Part shown: positions 55,162 to 64,000 of the stretch, piece by piece
How the letters are laid out: each line of letters begins with the position of its first letter
Numbering within the stretch: position 1 is the stretch's first letter
Source of the DNA: Suttonella indologenes
GTDB taxonomy: Bacteria; Pseudomonadota; Gammaproteobacteria; Cardiobacteriales; Cardiobacteriaceae
Direction of reading: 5' to 3'
Length of the DNA: 64,000 nt
Assembly: GCF_900460215.1 (NCBI RefSeq)
Contig: NZ_UHIA01000003.1
Location: 124,001-188,000, forward strand
Program-made: the position numbers and the translations under genes
Notes under the pieces: generated by a model
Seen by the model: only the letters and a program-made list of their open reading frames with translations
Database searches by the model: none
Told to the model about the DNA's origin: nothing

Positions 55162-55842
55162 ATGCCCGTATTCAAAGATTGGATTGCGCCGTCGATTTTG
55201 GCAGCGGATTTCGCCCGCCTCGGCGAGGAAGTCGAAGATGTGATTGCAGCCGGCGCGGACGTGATTCATTTTGACGTGATGGATAATCACTATGTGCCGA
55301 ATTTGTCTTTCGGGCCGGCGGCCTGCCAAGCCTTAATCGATTACGGTATTCAAGCGCCGATTGACGTGCATTTGATGGCCGAACCTGTGGACGATCTCAT
55401 CGCCCAATTTGCCGATGCCGGCGCCGCCTATATTTCTTTCCACCCCGAAGCCAGCCGCCATATCGACCGCTCTTTGCAATTGATTAAAAGCCGCGGCTGC
55501 AAAGCGGGCTTGGTCTTTAATCCTGCCACGCCTTTGCATGTGCTGGACGAGGTAGCCGATAAATTGGATTTGATTTTAATTATGTCGGTCAATCCCGGTT
55601 TCGGCGGACAAGCCTTTATTCCGCGCGCTTTGGAAAAAATCAAAGCGGCCAGACAATGGATTGATGCCAGCGGCATGGATATCCGCTTAGAAGTCGACGG
55701 CGGCGTAAAAACCGGCAATATCGCCGACATCGCTGCCGCCGGCGCCGATATGTTTGTCGCCGGTTCAGCCATTTTTGCTGCCGAAGACTATGCCGCCACC
55801 ATTGCCGCCATGCGCGGCGAAATCGCCAAGGTTCGCCGATGA
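55162..55842 (+). CDS. rpe: Ribulose-phosphate 3-epimerase
   Basis: Rpe interconverts ribulose-5-phosphate and xylulose-5-phosphate. The 226 residues are a TIM barrel with [46 protein letters not shown] and [11 protein letters not shown], carrying the catalytic aspartates and metal histidines. AGGAG lies before the ATG. It overlaps the trpE start by 4 bp. Confidence 0.97.
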   Translation: MPVFKDWIAPSILAADFARLGEEVEDVIAAGADVIHFDVMDNHYVPNLSFGPAACQALIDYGIQAPIDVHLMAEPVDDLIAQFADAGAAYISFHPEASRHIDRSLQLIKSRGCKAGLVFNPATPLHVLDEVADKLDLILIMSVNPGFGGQAFIPRALEKIKAARQWIDASGMDIRLEVDGGVKTGNIADIAAAGADMFVAGSAIFAAEDYAATIAAMRGEIAKVRR

Positions 55843-57272
55843 ACACAGACATCACACACCGCGTATTGCGCCGCAAAGTCTTAGCCGACACGCTGACCCC
55901 CGTCGCTATTTATCAACGCCTAGGCAATGCGCCTTACAGCTATTTATTGGAATCGGTTGAAGGCGGCGAACGCTGGGCGCGCTTCTCCGTCGTCGGACTG
56001 CCTGCCGACGAATGGATTCAAGTCAAAAACGGCGAGATTGTCCATCAGCGCGACGGCGTAGAAATCAGCCGTCACAGCGGCGATCCCTTTGCTTTTTTAG
56101 AAGCCTTCCATGCGCAGCGCCATGTGGCGGATATTCCCGAAGACCTGCCTTTCAGCGGTGGACTGGTCGGCTATTTTGCCTATGACTGCATCGGCTACAT
56201 TGAAAAACGCCTTGCCAAACGCCCGACAAACGACGTACTCCAACTGCCGGACATGCTATTCTGCGTATCCGATGCCGTCGTCGTCATGGACAATCTGCGC
56301 GGCGAGGCGAATTTACTAGCCATTGCCGACTGCCGCAAAGCCGAAGGCATCGCCCAAGCCGAAGCCAAACTCGACGCCATGCAAGCCACCCTCTTCGCGC
56401 CCTTTGCCTCTGCACCTTTAGCGCTCGGCGAAGCCAAAGCGGAACGCTTTCGCCCGCAATACGAAATGGGCGAAGACGGTTATAAAGCCGTCGTCAATAA
56501 AATCAAAGACTACGTCGCGGCGGGAGACGTGATGCAAGTCGTGCCCTCGCAACGCCTGCACATCGATTTCGACCGCCCCGCGCTGGATTTATACCGCGCC
56601 CTGCGCATCACCAACCCCTCACCCTATATGTACGTGCTGAACATGGGCGATCACGAAATCGTCGGCTCCTCGCCCGAGATTTTGGCGCGCGTGGAAAACC
56701 GCAAAGTTACCGTCCGCCCGATTGCCGGCACACGCAAACGCGGACAGACGATGGAAGAAGATTTGGCGCTTGAAGCCGATCTGCTCGCCGACGAAAAAGA
56801 ACTCGCCGAACACACCATGCTTATCGACCTCGGGCGCAACGACATCGGACGCGTCTGCAAAACCGGCAGCGTTAAAGTCACGGAAAAAATGGGCATCGAA
56901 CGCTACTCCCACGTCATGCACATCGTCTCCAACGTAGAAGGCGAATTGGCGGACAATGCCGGCGCTTTGGACGTATTTAAAGCCACCTTCCCCGCCGGCA
57001 CGCTTTCCGGCGCCTCCAAAGTCCGCGCCATGGAAATCATTGATGAAGTGGAACTGTCGCGGCGCGGCATCTACGGCGGCGCCATCGGCTACTGGGCATG
57101 GAAAGGCAATATGGATCTCGCCATCGCTATCCGCACCGGATTGATTAAAAACGGCAAACTCTATGCTCAAGCGGGCGCCGGCGTTGTCTATGACAGCAAT
57201 CCCGACAGCGAATGGCAGGAAACCCTGAACAAACTCGGCGCGCTTATCAAAGCCGCTTCGATGTTGATTTAA
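55839..57272 (+). CDS. trpE: Anthranilate synthase component I
   Basis: TrpE makes anthranilate from chorismate with an amidotransferase partner. The 477 residues have an N-terminal domain with [18 protein letters not shown], part of the tryptophan feedback site, and a C-terminal chorismate domain ([47 protein letters not shown]). It overlaps rpe by 4 bp; rpe-trpE linkage also occurs in other proteobacteria. No trpG or trpD follows here. Confidence 0.96.
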   Translation: MNTDITHRVLRRKVLADTLTPVAIYQRLGNAPYSYLLESVEGGERWARFSVVGLPADEWIQVKNGEIVHQRDGVEISRHSGDPFAFLEAFHAQRHVADIPEDLPFSGGLVGYFAYDCIGYIEKRLAKRPTNDVLQLPDMLFCVSDAVVVMDNLRGEANLLAIADCRKAEGIAQAEAKLDAMQATLFAPFASAPLALGEAKAERFRPQYEMGEDGYKAVVNKIKDYVAAGDVMQVVPSQRLHIDFDRPALDLYRALRITNPSPYMYVLNMGDHEIVGSSPEILARVENRKVTVRPIAGTRKRGQTMEEDLALEADLLADEKELAEHTMLIDLGRNDIGRVCKTGSVKVTEKMGIERYSHVMHIVSNVEGELADNAGALDVFKATFPAGTLSGASKVRAMEIIDEVELSRRGIYGGAIGYWAWKGNMDLAIAIRTGLIKNGKLYAQAGAGVVYDSNPDSEWQETLNKLGALIKAASMLI

Positions 57273-57312
57273 GCCTTATTTAAATTGATACGCTATAATA
57301 TAAATTCACGTT

Positions 57313-57338
57313 AAATCCTCATTTAGAGGGATTTTTTT
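57313..57338 (+). terminator. Terminator after trpE
   Basis: AAATCCTC and GAGGGATTT pair around a short loop, then seven T, about 40 bp after the stop. Confidence 0.85.
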
Positions 57339-57430
57339 ATGTTTTCATAAAACAAATTATTTAATAAACATTTGATGTAACGAGATTAATTTTTCTTTAA
57401 TCTAAAGAAACAATCCTGTAAAATCCATGC

Positions 57431-57500
57431 CGACTCAGCGCTATTTATTAAATTTAAGCACTGAGTCGAGATTATTATAAATCACCGATTTATAATAAAT
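57431..57500 (+). promoter_or_regulatory. Two inverted repeats upstream of the second RTX gene
   Basis: CGACTCAG (57431-57438) pairs with CTGAGTCG (57461-57468). Right after, TTATTATAAATC and GATTTATAATAA (57472-57498) form a 12-bp perfect stem with a three-base loop. They lie about 250 bp before the RTX start in an AT-rich 477-bp gap with no gene. Role (operator, structured leader or terminator-like) not determined. Confidence 0.55.
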
Positions 57501-57749
57501 TCATATCAATCCTGCTTGCTTAACAGTATAGACTGCCGATGCAAATAAGCAGAATTTCCTCTCGATACGCAAGGATACATAAATATAAACATATCAAATG
57601 ATTCACTATCAATAATGATATTAGATACCTAATCACTCATCTGTTGTATTGAACATTATTCGAGAAAATTATTTACTGGAAATATCTGACGGTACATATA
57701 AACACCGACAAATTATTTAATTAAGCAAGTAATATTTTAGGAGCTCTTA

Positions 57750-60542
57750 ATGTATAGACTAGGTTCATATTACCAAAATACTTTTACAGCTAATTACAGT
57801 AGCCACTACAGTAATTACTATAATAGTTACAGTAACTTCTATGGAACATATGGCAACTACTTTAACAATTATTATCAGCCTAATTATGCCCCGACTACGC
57901 CTGAATTTACCTATATCTCAAATTCATTAGTACGCGGGCAGGCCAAATCGGGAGATTTGATTGCGGCGGTGCGCTCGTTTGATGCCAATGGAGACAGCAT
58001 CAACTACTATTTATCAGGCAATCATTCCAACTATTACAGCATCGATGCAAAAACAGGGTATATTTACTTAACCTCTACAGGCGCTTATGCCATGAACAAC
58101 GGCTATCCCCTGCCGCCTATCAACGTGATTGCCCATGACGGCAGAGCAAGCAGCTCGACTTCAACCTTACAATTCTCAGATCCCGAACCGGTTGCCGTCA
58201 ATCATGCGCCGCAAACCCCTGTAGTGACTTCGCAAGTCACGCAATTCGTCAAAGGTCAGGCCAAAATCGGGGATATCGTTGCCAAAGCCAGTGCCAAAGA
58301 TATCGACGGCGATCAAGTCACCTACCATTTGGCTGAAAACCCGAATAATGTTTATGTGATTGATGCTAAAACAGGCGTTGTGACACTTAGCGCAAGAGGC
58401 GTGGCAATGGTCAATGCAGGACAAAACCTGCCCGATCTGAAAGTACTGGCTTATGACGGACAAGCGACCAGCGAAGTAGGCAGATTGGATGTTGCCGACA
58501 CCATCGTGAAAGTCACGGCAGTCAATCATGCGCCGCAAACACCGGTGTTCACTTCACCAGTCAAACAATTTGTCAAAGGTCAAGCGAAAGTCGGCGATAT
58601 TGTCGCCAAAGCTGCGGCAAAAGATATTGACGGCGATCAACTCAGCTATTACCTCGTAAATGATCACAACAATCCTTATGTGATTAATCATAAAACCGGT
58701 GTCGTCAGCTTAAGCTCTGTGGGCGTATCAATGATTAATGCAGGACAAAATCTGCCTGATCTGAAAGTCGTCGCCTATGACGGCAAAGCCATCAGCAGCA
58801 TCGGCACATTAGACGTCGCCAATACCGTTAACGGACATGTGGATAGACCGACGCCGACACCAACCCCAAGCAATCCGGCACCTAAGCCACCTGTATATGA
58901 GCCTGTCAAGACGCAATTTGAAGTGGATACGCGCTTCCATGACAGCCGCGATTTAAATAAAGTCGAACTGCCTTACTTCATTAAAATTTTAAACGGTGAA
59001 AAATCAGGCTATCTGCATAAAACTTGGGACGGCCCCGGCAGCGGTGCCAATATCAGCTATGAATTCGCCACAAGCGCCAGCGATTCCGGTTCGGGCTATG
59101 CTTTCACGGTTCGCGGTTTCCAAAAATATAGCAACACGCAAAAACAGGCAGTACGCGATGCCTTAAAACTCTATGAAGAGCAAACCAATCTGAAATTTAC
59201 GGAAAAAGCACCCGGTTCGGGAGGAAAAGCCAATTTCAAATTCTACTTAGACGATTTAACGGTAGATAAAACCTACGCCAATAACCATCGTCATTTCGGC
59301 ACGGAAAACACATCCGAAGACCATAATCCGGTTGCCTATAAATGTAATTGCGCCAGCTGCAGCAAACAAACCGTCAACGGCGACAAAGCCTTCGACTCAT
59401 TTGTGGCGGGCTATGCCTATTTCGGCGGCGACGTGCATATGAATTCCACGAAATTCGGCGGCGACACCGACTTAAACCGTGATACGAAAATCATTGAAAC
59501 CGTTAATGGTCGCTATACCTCGTGGATCAGCGGCGGATTCGGCACCTTAATCCATGAAATCGGGCATAGCGTCGGACTTACGCATCCTTTTGACGGTAAT
59601 CACCGCATTCAGAAAAATTCGGCCGAAGACAAAAGCCATTTAACCATGATGTCTTATAGCAACGACATCAAAGAACATGTTGTATTGCAAAACGGGCAAA
59701 CCGTCTATACCACGGTCAGCACAAGCAATTTCGGCATCTTTGACTTGGCTGCCTTACACTACCGCTTCGGTGTGAACAAGTCGCAACATGCCGGCGACAC
59801 CACTTATACCTTTAAGGATTTCAATCCAAAAACATTAGGCAACGACATCTATATTTGGGACGGCTCGGGCAATGATACCTTTGACGGCAGCGCCGAAACC
59901 CAAAATCTCTATATTAACCTCACGCCCGGCTCTTGGATTTATCGCGGCGACTACAAAGCCGACACCTTAGTCTATGATGCCAAAGGCAATCCTGTAGGCG
60001 ATCAGATGTTTATCGGTTTTGGCACACAAATTGAAAATCTCAAAGGCGGACGCGGCAATGATATCCTCATCGGCAACGAAACCAATAACCATATTCAAGG
60101 CGGTGCAGGAAACGACCGTATTGAAGGCGGCGCAGGTAAGGATTGGCTGGAAGGCGGTGCAGGAAATGACATTCTCATCGGCGGCAGCGGTCAAGACATC
60201 TTAGTAGGCGGTACGGGAAAAGATAAATTCGTCTTTAACAGCCTCAACTCTGAAGATAGAGATGTTGTACTCGATTTCAATATGAGAGAAAGCGACAGCA
60301 TTGTCTTGGATGCAAGTGTCTTCGGGCATTTAGGAAAAGGCATGCTCCGCAGCGATTATTTCGTATCAGGGGCAAATGCCACTGCCAAAGACAGCAATGA
60401 CCATATCATTTTTGATACCGTCTCCAAACAGCTTTACTACGATGCCGACGGCAACGGTTCAAAAGCGGCTGTAGCCATTGCGCAATTCAAAGGTCTAGAC
60501 TATTTAGATAACCAACATATCCATATCGAGTCAATTGTCTAA
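57750..60542 (+). CDS. Serralysin-type RTX metalloprotease with cadherin-like repeats
   Basis: The 930 residues start with an unusual Tyr/Asn/Ser-rich stretch (about 1-50). Three cadherin-like domains of about 110 residues follow, the last two nearly identical (QFVKGQAK.GDIVAKA). A proline-rich linker leads to an M10B-type protease with HEIGHSVGLTHPF (from about residue 602) and Met-turn MMSYS. RTX repeats (GGAGNDRIEGGAGKDWLEGG) and a C-terminal secretion tail complete it. AGGAG precedes the ATG. There is no Sec signal and no adjacent type I exporter. The protein shares the protease and RTX layout of the 18.6 kb gene but not its N-terminus. Confidence 0.9.
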   Translation: MYRLGSYYQNTFTANYSSHYSNYYNSYSNFYGTYGNYFNNYYQPNYAPTTPEFTYISNSLVRGQAKSGDLIAAVRSFDANGDSINYYLSGNHSNYYSIDAKTGYIYLTSTGAYAMNNGYPLPPINVIAHDGRASSSTSTLQFSDPEPVAVNHAPQTPVVTSQVTQFVKGQAKIGDIVAKASAKDIDGDQVTYHLAENPNNVYVIDAKTGVVTLSARGVAMVNAGQNLPDLKVLAYDGQATSEVGRLDVADTIVKVTAVNHAPQTPVFTSPVKQFVKGQAKVGDIVAKAAAKDIDGDQLSYYLVNDHNNPYVINHKTGVVSLSSVGVSMINAGQNLPDLKVVAYDGKAISSIGTLDVANTVNGHVDRPTPTPTPSNPAPKPPVYEPVKTQFEVDTRFHDSRDLNKVELPYFIKILNGEKSGYLHKTWDGPGSGANISYEFATSASDSGSGYAFTVRGFQKYSNTQKQAVRDALKLYEEQTNLKFTEKAPGSGGKANFKFYLDDLTVDKTYANNHRHFGTENTSEDHNPVAYKCNCASCSKQTVNGDKAFDSFVAGYAYFGGDVHMNSTKFGGDTDLNRDTKIIETVNGRYTSWISGGFGTLIHEIGHSVGLTHPFDGNHRIQKNSAEDKSHLTMMSYSNDIKEHVVLQNGQTVYTTVSTSNFGIFDLAALHYRFGVNKSQHAGDTTYTFKDFNPKTLGNDIYIWDGSGNDTFDGSAETQNLYINLTPGSWIYRGDYKADTLVYDAKGNPVGDQMFIGFGTQIENLKGGRGNDILIGNETNNHIQGGAGNDRIEGGAGKDWLEGGAGNDILIGGSGQDILVGGTGKDKFVFNSLNSEDRDVVLDFNMRESDSIVLDASVFGHLGKGMLRSDYFVSGANATAKDSNDHIIFDTVSKQLYYDADGNGSKAAVAIAQFKGLDYLDNQHIHIESIV

Positions 60543-60588
60543 TTAGAAAAACCTATTTGTTCAAATTTAAATAAATAGGAAATTAACA

Positions 60589-60619
60589 ATAGAGATTCGA
60601 AAGAATCTCTATTTTTTTA
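60589..60619 (+). terminator. Terminator after the second RTX gene
   Basis: ATAGAGATTC/GAATCTCTAT, a 10-bp stem with a GAAA tetraloop, followed by TTTTTTTAT. Confidence 0.92.
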
Positions 60620-60630
60620 TTAATTCACAA

Positions 60631-60757
60631 TGTTTCAACACAGAGCGACACATAAAGCGTCGCTCTACGTGTTGCTCTGAATTGGAAGAGGTTACACCTC
60701 TCCCACAAGATTATCCTCCTAAAGGGATGGGTTTTAACCAGTAAGGAAATTTTGATA
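60631..60757 (+). repeat. Multi-hairpin repeat (element A), copy 5
   Basis: Same order of hairpins, with a two-base shorter stem 1 left arm and a slightly degraded stem 3 (CCTCCTAAAGGGATGG). It lies between converging genes. Confidence 0.88.
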
Positions 60758-60803
60758 AACAATAAACACATACAACCGAGAATACGCTCAACATCTCATT
60801 CTT

Positions 60804-61112
60804 CTATTGCCGCTGCCACTGACCGTCCTGCCAAGACAATAACAATTCCTGCTTGTCTAACAATACATCGCCTGTTTGCAGATAATAGGCAATCGTCACT
60901 TCGCAACGATAATATTTGTCTTCAATCAATTCGCATTGATGCTTATGCAAACTGTCCTGCGTCACCTCTTCTTTCGGCACCTGAATCCCGGGGGTTTCCT
61001 TGGCGGATAAATAAAGATCCTCCGCGCTTGGCGGCTCTGTCGGCAAAGTTTGCGCATGACCGGAACAAGCTGCCAACATGGCGGCAGAGGTTAATCCATT
61101 CCATTTTTTCAT
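60804..61112 (-). CDS. Small lipoprotein, hypothetical
   Basis: The 102 residues start with a signal peptide and a lipobox (MLAAC), so the protein is lipidated and exported. AGGAGG lies four bases before the ATG. The mature part has two cysteines flanking a short acidic stretch (QCELIEDKYYRCEV) and a C-terminal beta segment with Trp residues. No family recognised. Confidence 0.75.
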   Translation of the reverse strand: MKKWNGLTSAAMLAACSGHAQTLPTEPPSAEDLYLSAKETPGIQVPKEEVTQDSLHKHQCELIEDKYYRCEVTIAYYLQTGDVLLDKQELLLSWQDGQWQRQ

Positions 61113-61284
61113 AATGCCTCCTAAATAAGGACATACTCTTTTTAAACATCATAAGCAGGAAATCGAAAAAATAGGAAATCGAAAAAATATTAAAGCCTTG
61201 AGTCTCTTGCTACACTACTACAATCTGTCGACTTAATATTTTTTCGTTTCTCCGATGATAATTCAAATAATCTAAGCCAATATC

Positions 61285-62043
61285 TTAATTTTTAAAATTC
61301 AGCCATTTATTTTTAATTTTTTCCAATTCGCCGCTGGATTTCAATTGCTCAATACCACGGTTAACTTTTCCCTGCAAGGAGGCATTGCCTTTGCTCATCA
61401 AAAACACTAATTGGGATTCAAGTTTTGATTCGGCTTCGTACGTGATAATTTTAAAATCCAAATTGGTATGCGCATACGCATTAGCAAAATATTCTAGAAT
61501 AATGCTGTCATGCAAAATAGCATCTACTTTACCTTGCGCTAATAATTTAAACAAAGAAAAAGTACTATTTTCTTCTTGTATATTTTGTACGCCAGCCGTT
61601 TCCAAAACGCTTTTATGTTTCGCATCTTTCATCAAACCGATGCGCAAAGAACTTAAATCCGCAATACCTTTGACTTCATGATGCTTATTCGTAACCATAA
61701 TAGCACTCGGAGCGGCCAAATATGGATTAGACAGTGTATATTTTTCATTTCTTTCGTCTGTATAAGAAATATCGGTAATCGCTATATCAAAGCGTTTACT
61801 ATCTATTCCTGCGAAAATATCTTCCCATGTAGCCTCAAAGAATTCGACTTTAAATCCTTCCAATTCCGCAATACGATTCATTATTTCTACATTCAGACCT
61901 ATCAGCAAGCCGTTTTCGTCTTTAAATGCGATCGGCAAGATATTGCCTTCTGTAGCGGCTTTATACACTTCTTGCGACTGCGCAAAAGCCATATATAAGC
62001 TTAAATTAACTGCTAAAAATGTTTTCAAAAAACCTTTCATCAT
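61285..62043 (-). CDS. Amino acid ABC transporter substrate-binding protein (family 3), second
   Basis: Start at MMKGFLKTFLAVNLSLYMAF, with GGAGGA upstream; 252 residues with a signal peptide. Family 3 hallmarks are GLNVEIMNRIAELEGF and FDIAITDISYTDERNEKYTLSNPYL. As with the 52.5 kb gene, no transporter partners are adjacent. The two proteins share fold but are not close copies. Confidence 0.87.
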   Translation of the reverse strand: MMKGFLKTFLAVNLSLYMAFAQSQEVYKAATEGNILPIAFKDENGLLIGLNVEIMNRIAELEGFKVEFFEATWEDIFAGIDSKRFDIAITDISYTDERNEKYTLSNPYLAAPSAIMVTNKHHEVKGIADLSSLRIGLMKDAKHKSVLETAGVQNIQEENSTFSLFKLLAQGKVDAILHDSIILEYFANAYAHTNLDFKIITYEAESKLESQLVFLMSKGNASLQGKVNRGIEQLKSSGELEKIKNKWLNFKN

Positions 62044-62134
62044 TGTCTCCTCCATATCTTAGAAAATATCTTACTTAAAAATCCGATATTTTTCATATCA
62101 GATTCATTAGCGGCTAATATCATTGCAAACACAA

Positions 62135-62470
62135 TTATTCTTCACGTTTAGGCGGCAAAGACCACAATTTGTCCAGCGCATAAAGTTGTCGTGTTTCAGG
62201 GCGCATCAGATGCACGACGATATCGCCCAAATCGACTAATACCCAATCGCGGCTGTCTTCCCCTTCTACACCCAAGACAGGAAAACCGGCTGCTTTGGCA
62301 TCATCCTGTACTTTGCCCGCCATGGCGTGCAGATGGCGGTCGGAAGTACCGCCGGCAATAACCATATAATCGGCAAAATCGGCTTTGCCTTTGAGGTCGA
62401 TGATTTGAATTTCCACTGCCTTTAATTCTTCAAGGCTATGATTGACGATGTCTTTTAATGCTTGTGTCAT
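62135..62470 (-). CDS. rsfS: Ribosomal silencing factor RsfS
   Basis: RsfS (RsfA/YbeB) binds L14 of the 50S subunit and blocks subunit joining in poor nutrient conditions. The 111 residues show KGKADFADYMVIAGGTSDRHLHAMAGKV and GEDSRDWVLVDLGDIVVHLM, hallmarks of the DUF143/Iojap family. It follows proA by 46 bp on the same strand. Confidence 0.95.
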   Translation of the reverse strand: MTQALKDIVNHSLEELKAVEIQIIDLKGKADFADYMVIAGGTSDRHLHAMAGKVQDDAKAAGFPVLGVEGEDSRDWVLVDLGDIVVHLMRPETRQLYALDKLWSLPPKREE

Positions 62471-62516
62471 AATGTCTTAAATTAAAAATGTCGGTGCATA
62501 ATAGCAAATTTTGCGC

Positions 62517-63761
62517 CTAACGCGTAATCCCGTCGCTGATGATGATGAATTTCTGGCTAGTCAAGCCTTCCAATCCCACCGGCCCGCGCCAATGAATTTT
62601 ATCGGTCGAGATGCCGATTTCCGCGCCCAAGCCGTATTCATAGCCGTCAGCAAAGCAGGTCGGCGTATTGAGCATCACGCTGGCAGAATCCACTTGGCGC
62701 AGGAATTGCTGCGCGGCGGCGAGATTTTCCGTCACAATCGCATCGGTGTGATGTGAGCCGTAGGCTTCGATATGCGCGATGGCGCTGTCGATATCGGCGA
62801 CAATTTTCACGCTGATGATAGGCGCGAGATATTCGCTGCGCCAATCCTCTTCAACAGCAGATTTTGCTTGCGGCAGGAGTTGACAAGTTTGCTCACAAGC
62901 GCGAATTTCCACGCCTTTACTGACAAATATTTCCGCAATTGACGGCAGAAAGACGGCGGCAATGTCTTGATGTACCAGCAGGGTTTCGGTAGCGCCGCAG
63001 ATGCCGTAGCGGTAGGTTTTGCCGTTATCGACGATGCGCAATGCCTTGTCCATATCCGCCGCTTTGTCCACATAAATATGGCAGATGCCGTCCAAATGCT
63101 TAATCACGGGCATGCGTGCCTGCTCGCTAACCAGTTTGACCAAGCCTTTGCCGCCGCGAGGAATTAGCACATCGACATAATCCGCCGCTTGCAGCAAATC
63201 CTGCACATGGCGGCGGTCGCTGTCTTTAATCATCTGCACGGCGGCGATTGGCAAACCTGCCGCCTGCAAACTGCGCTCAATGCAGTCTTGCAAGACCAGA
63301 TTGGTATTCAGGGCTTCCGAACCGCCGCGCAAAATCACGGCATTGCCCGATTTCAAACACAGGGCGGCGGCATCGATACTCACATTGGGGCGCGATTCGT
63401 AAATAATCCCGATAACACCCAGCGGCACGCGCATTCTGCCCACTTGCAAGCGTTTGGCATTGGTTTTCATGGCTGCAATTTCGCCGATGGGATCGGGCAA
63501 GGCGGCGATTTGGCGCACGCCGTCAATCATGCTTTCAATCCGCTTGGGATTGAGTTCCAGACGTTCTGCCAAAGCCGCATCCAAGCCTTTTTCGCCTGCC
63601 GCCTGCATATCCTGTGCATTCACTGCCAAGATGTGCTGCGCCTGCGCCTCCAATTCCTGCGCCAAATGCTGCAAAGCCCGATTTTTCTGTGTAGTGGAGG
63701 CGGCGGCAATCAAGGGGGCTGCCGCTTTGGCCTGTTTGCCTAAGCTGTCGATGAGCGTCAT
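62517..63761 (-). CDS. proA: Gamma-glutamyl phosphate reductase
   Basis: ProA reduces gamma-glutamyl phosphate to the semialdehyde in proline synthesis. The 414 residues match the family: EARPNVSIDAA-like YESRPNVSIDAAALCLKSGNAVILRGG and the catalytic cysteine in YRYGICGATETLLVH. It starts 3 bp after the permease gene and is followed by rsfS, giving a permease-proA-rsfS run. Confidence 0.97.
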   Translation of the reverse strand: MTLIDSLGKQAKAAAPLIAAASTTQKNRALQHLAQELEAQAQHILAVNAQDMQAAGEKGLDAALAERLELNPKRIESMIDGVRQIAALPDPIGEIAAMKTNAKRLQVGRMRVPLGVIGIIYESRPNVSIDAAALCLKSGNAVILRGGSEALNTNLVLQDCIERSLQAAGLPIAAVQMIKDSDRRHVQDLLQAADYVDVLIPRGGKGLVKLVSEQARMPVIKHLDGICHIYVDKAADMDKALRIVDNGKTYRYGICGATETLLVHQDIAAVFLPSIAEIFVSKGVEIRACEQTCQLLPQAKSAVEEDWRSEYLAPIISVKIVADIDSAIAHIEAYGSHHTDAIVTENLAAAQQFLRQVDSASVMLNTPTCFADGYEYGLGAEIGISTDKIHWRGPVGLEGLTSQKFIIISDGITR

Positions 63762-63764
63762 TTT

Positions 63765-64000
63765 TTATCCTTTATACAATTTGGGATTAAAGACATCGCG
63801 CAGCCAGTCGCCAAGCAGATTGACGCTTAAGGTCAGCACAACCAAGACAATACCCGGAAAGAGCGTAATCCACCACGAGCCGCTGCTGATGTACTCAAAG
63901 CCGTTGGAAATCAGAGAACCCAGCGAAGGTTTGTCGGGCGGCATGCCCAAGCCTAAGAAGGATAAGGCGGCTTCGCTCATCACGGCATTAGCGATTTGCA
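63765..64000 (-). CDS. ABC transporter permease, DppC/OppC-like, C-terminal part
   Basis: The frame runs off the right edge; only the last ~78 residues are seen. ANAVMSEAALSFLGLG is the EAA-type loop of peptide/nickel (DppC-like) permeases, followed by a final span (ITLFPGIVLVVLTLSVNLLGDWL) and RDVFNPKL, the usual C-terminus. Partial. Confidence 0.88.
   Translation of the reverse strand, partial: QIANAVMSEAALSFLGLGMPPDKPSLGSLISNGFEYISSGSWWITLFPGIVLVVLTLSVNLLGDWLRDVFNPKLYKG

Noticed and set aside
61161..61262. Further Correia-like copy
   Set aside because: Only the TTTTTCGTTTCTCCGA-type end is recognisable; the core is missing.
1..64000. tRNA, rRNA or prophage genes
   Set aside because: I scanned the gaps by eye and saw no cloverleaf, rRNA segment or phage structural gene; this cannot replace a covariance search.

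Overview
The window looks like chromosome from a Gram-negative proteobacterium. It carries rpoZ-spoT-recG clustering, lipoproteins, periplasmic binding proteins, RTX serralysin-type exoproteins and a tnaC-tnaA-tnaB operon. Base composition is near 50% GC with AT-rich patches. Indole production, Correia-like repeats and IS1595/IS982/IS5 remnants would suit Cardiobacteriales (Suttonella/Cardiobacterium) or a Neisseriaceae-like relative. That placement is inference; no rRNA or tRNA is present to test it.

Layout. (1) 0.2-8.3 kb: minus-strand housekeeping genes (recG, ridA, spoT, rpoZ; an MliC-like lipoprotein, MTHFR-like gene, pdxH, hemL). (2) 8.6-11.7 kb: rpsT, then nrdG-nrdD behind tandem NrdR boxes. 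(3) 11.7-15.2 kb: an AT-rich scar region with IS1595 and IS5-type remnants, an intact IS982 element, a toxin/immunity-like remnant and a frameshifted small secreted protein. (4) 15.2-18.2 kb: tryptophanase operon with a clear TnaC leader peptide. (5) 18.6-23.7 kb: a 1,718-residue RTX/serralysin-type exoprotein with a 9-bp tandem repeat. (6) 23.9-45.7 kb: a large stress/defence island. A minus-strand operon of overlapping genes encodes Wadjet JetA-JetB-JetC-JetD followed by two Ter-associated metabolic enzymes (StiP-type PRTase and CitE-like lyase). Divergent from it run TerY, TerY, TerA, TerY, PP2C phosphatase, kinase, TerC, TerD, TerD, AIM24, TerD, PRTase-TRSP and HAD. (7) 46-57 kb: ytfL-like, guaA, guaB, tcyP-like, a solute-binding protein, coaX, birA, rpe-trpE. 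(8) 57.7-64 kb: a second serralysin-type RTX protein, a lipoprotein, a solute-binding protein, rsfS, proA and the end of a dppC-like permease.

The strongest system-level observation is the fusion of a Wadjet plasmid-defence operon with a tellurite-resistance-type (Ter) island. The jet genes are translationally coupled to Ter-type enzymes, and jetA and terY appear to share overlapping divergent promoters. The Ter metabolic enzymes sit at both outer edges of the island.

The intergenic DNA is rich in small repeats: a roughly 130-bp multi-hairpin element (5 copies, compensatory stem changes), a 93-bp MITE with TA target duplication (3 copies, one nested), Correia-like elements (3 good copies, one degenerate) and a GTTAC palindrome (2 copies). 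No CRISPR array, prophage, tRNA or rRNA was seen.
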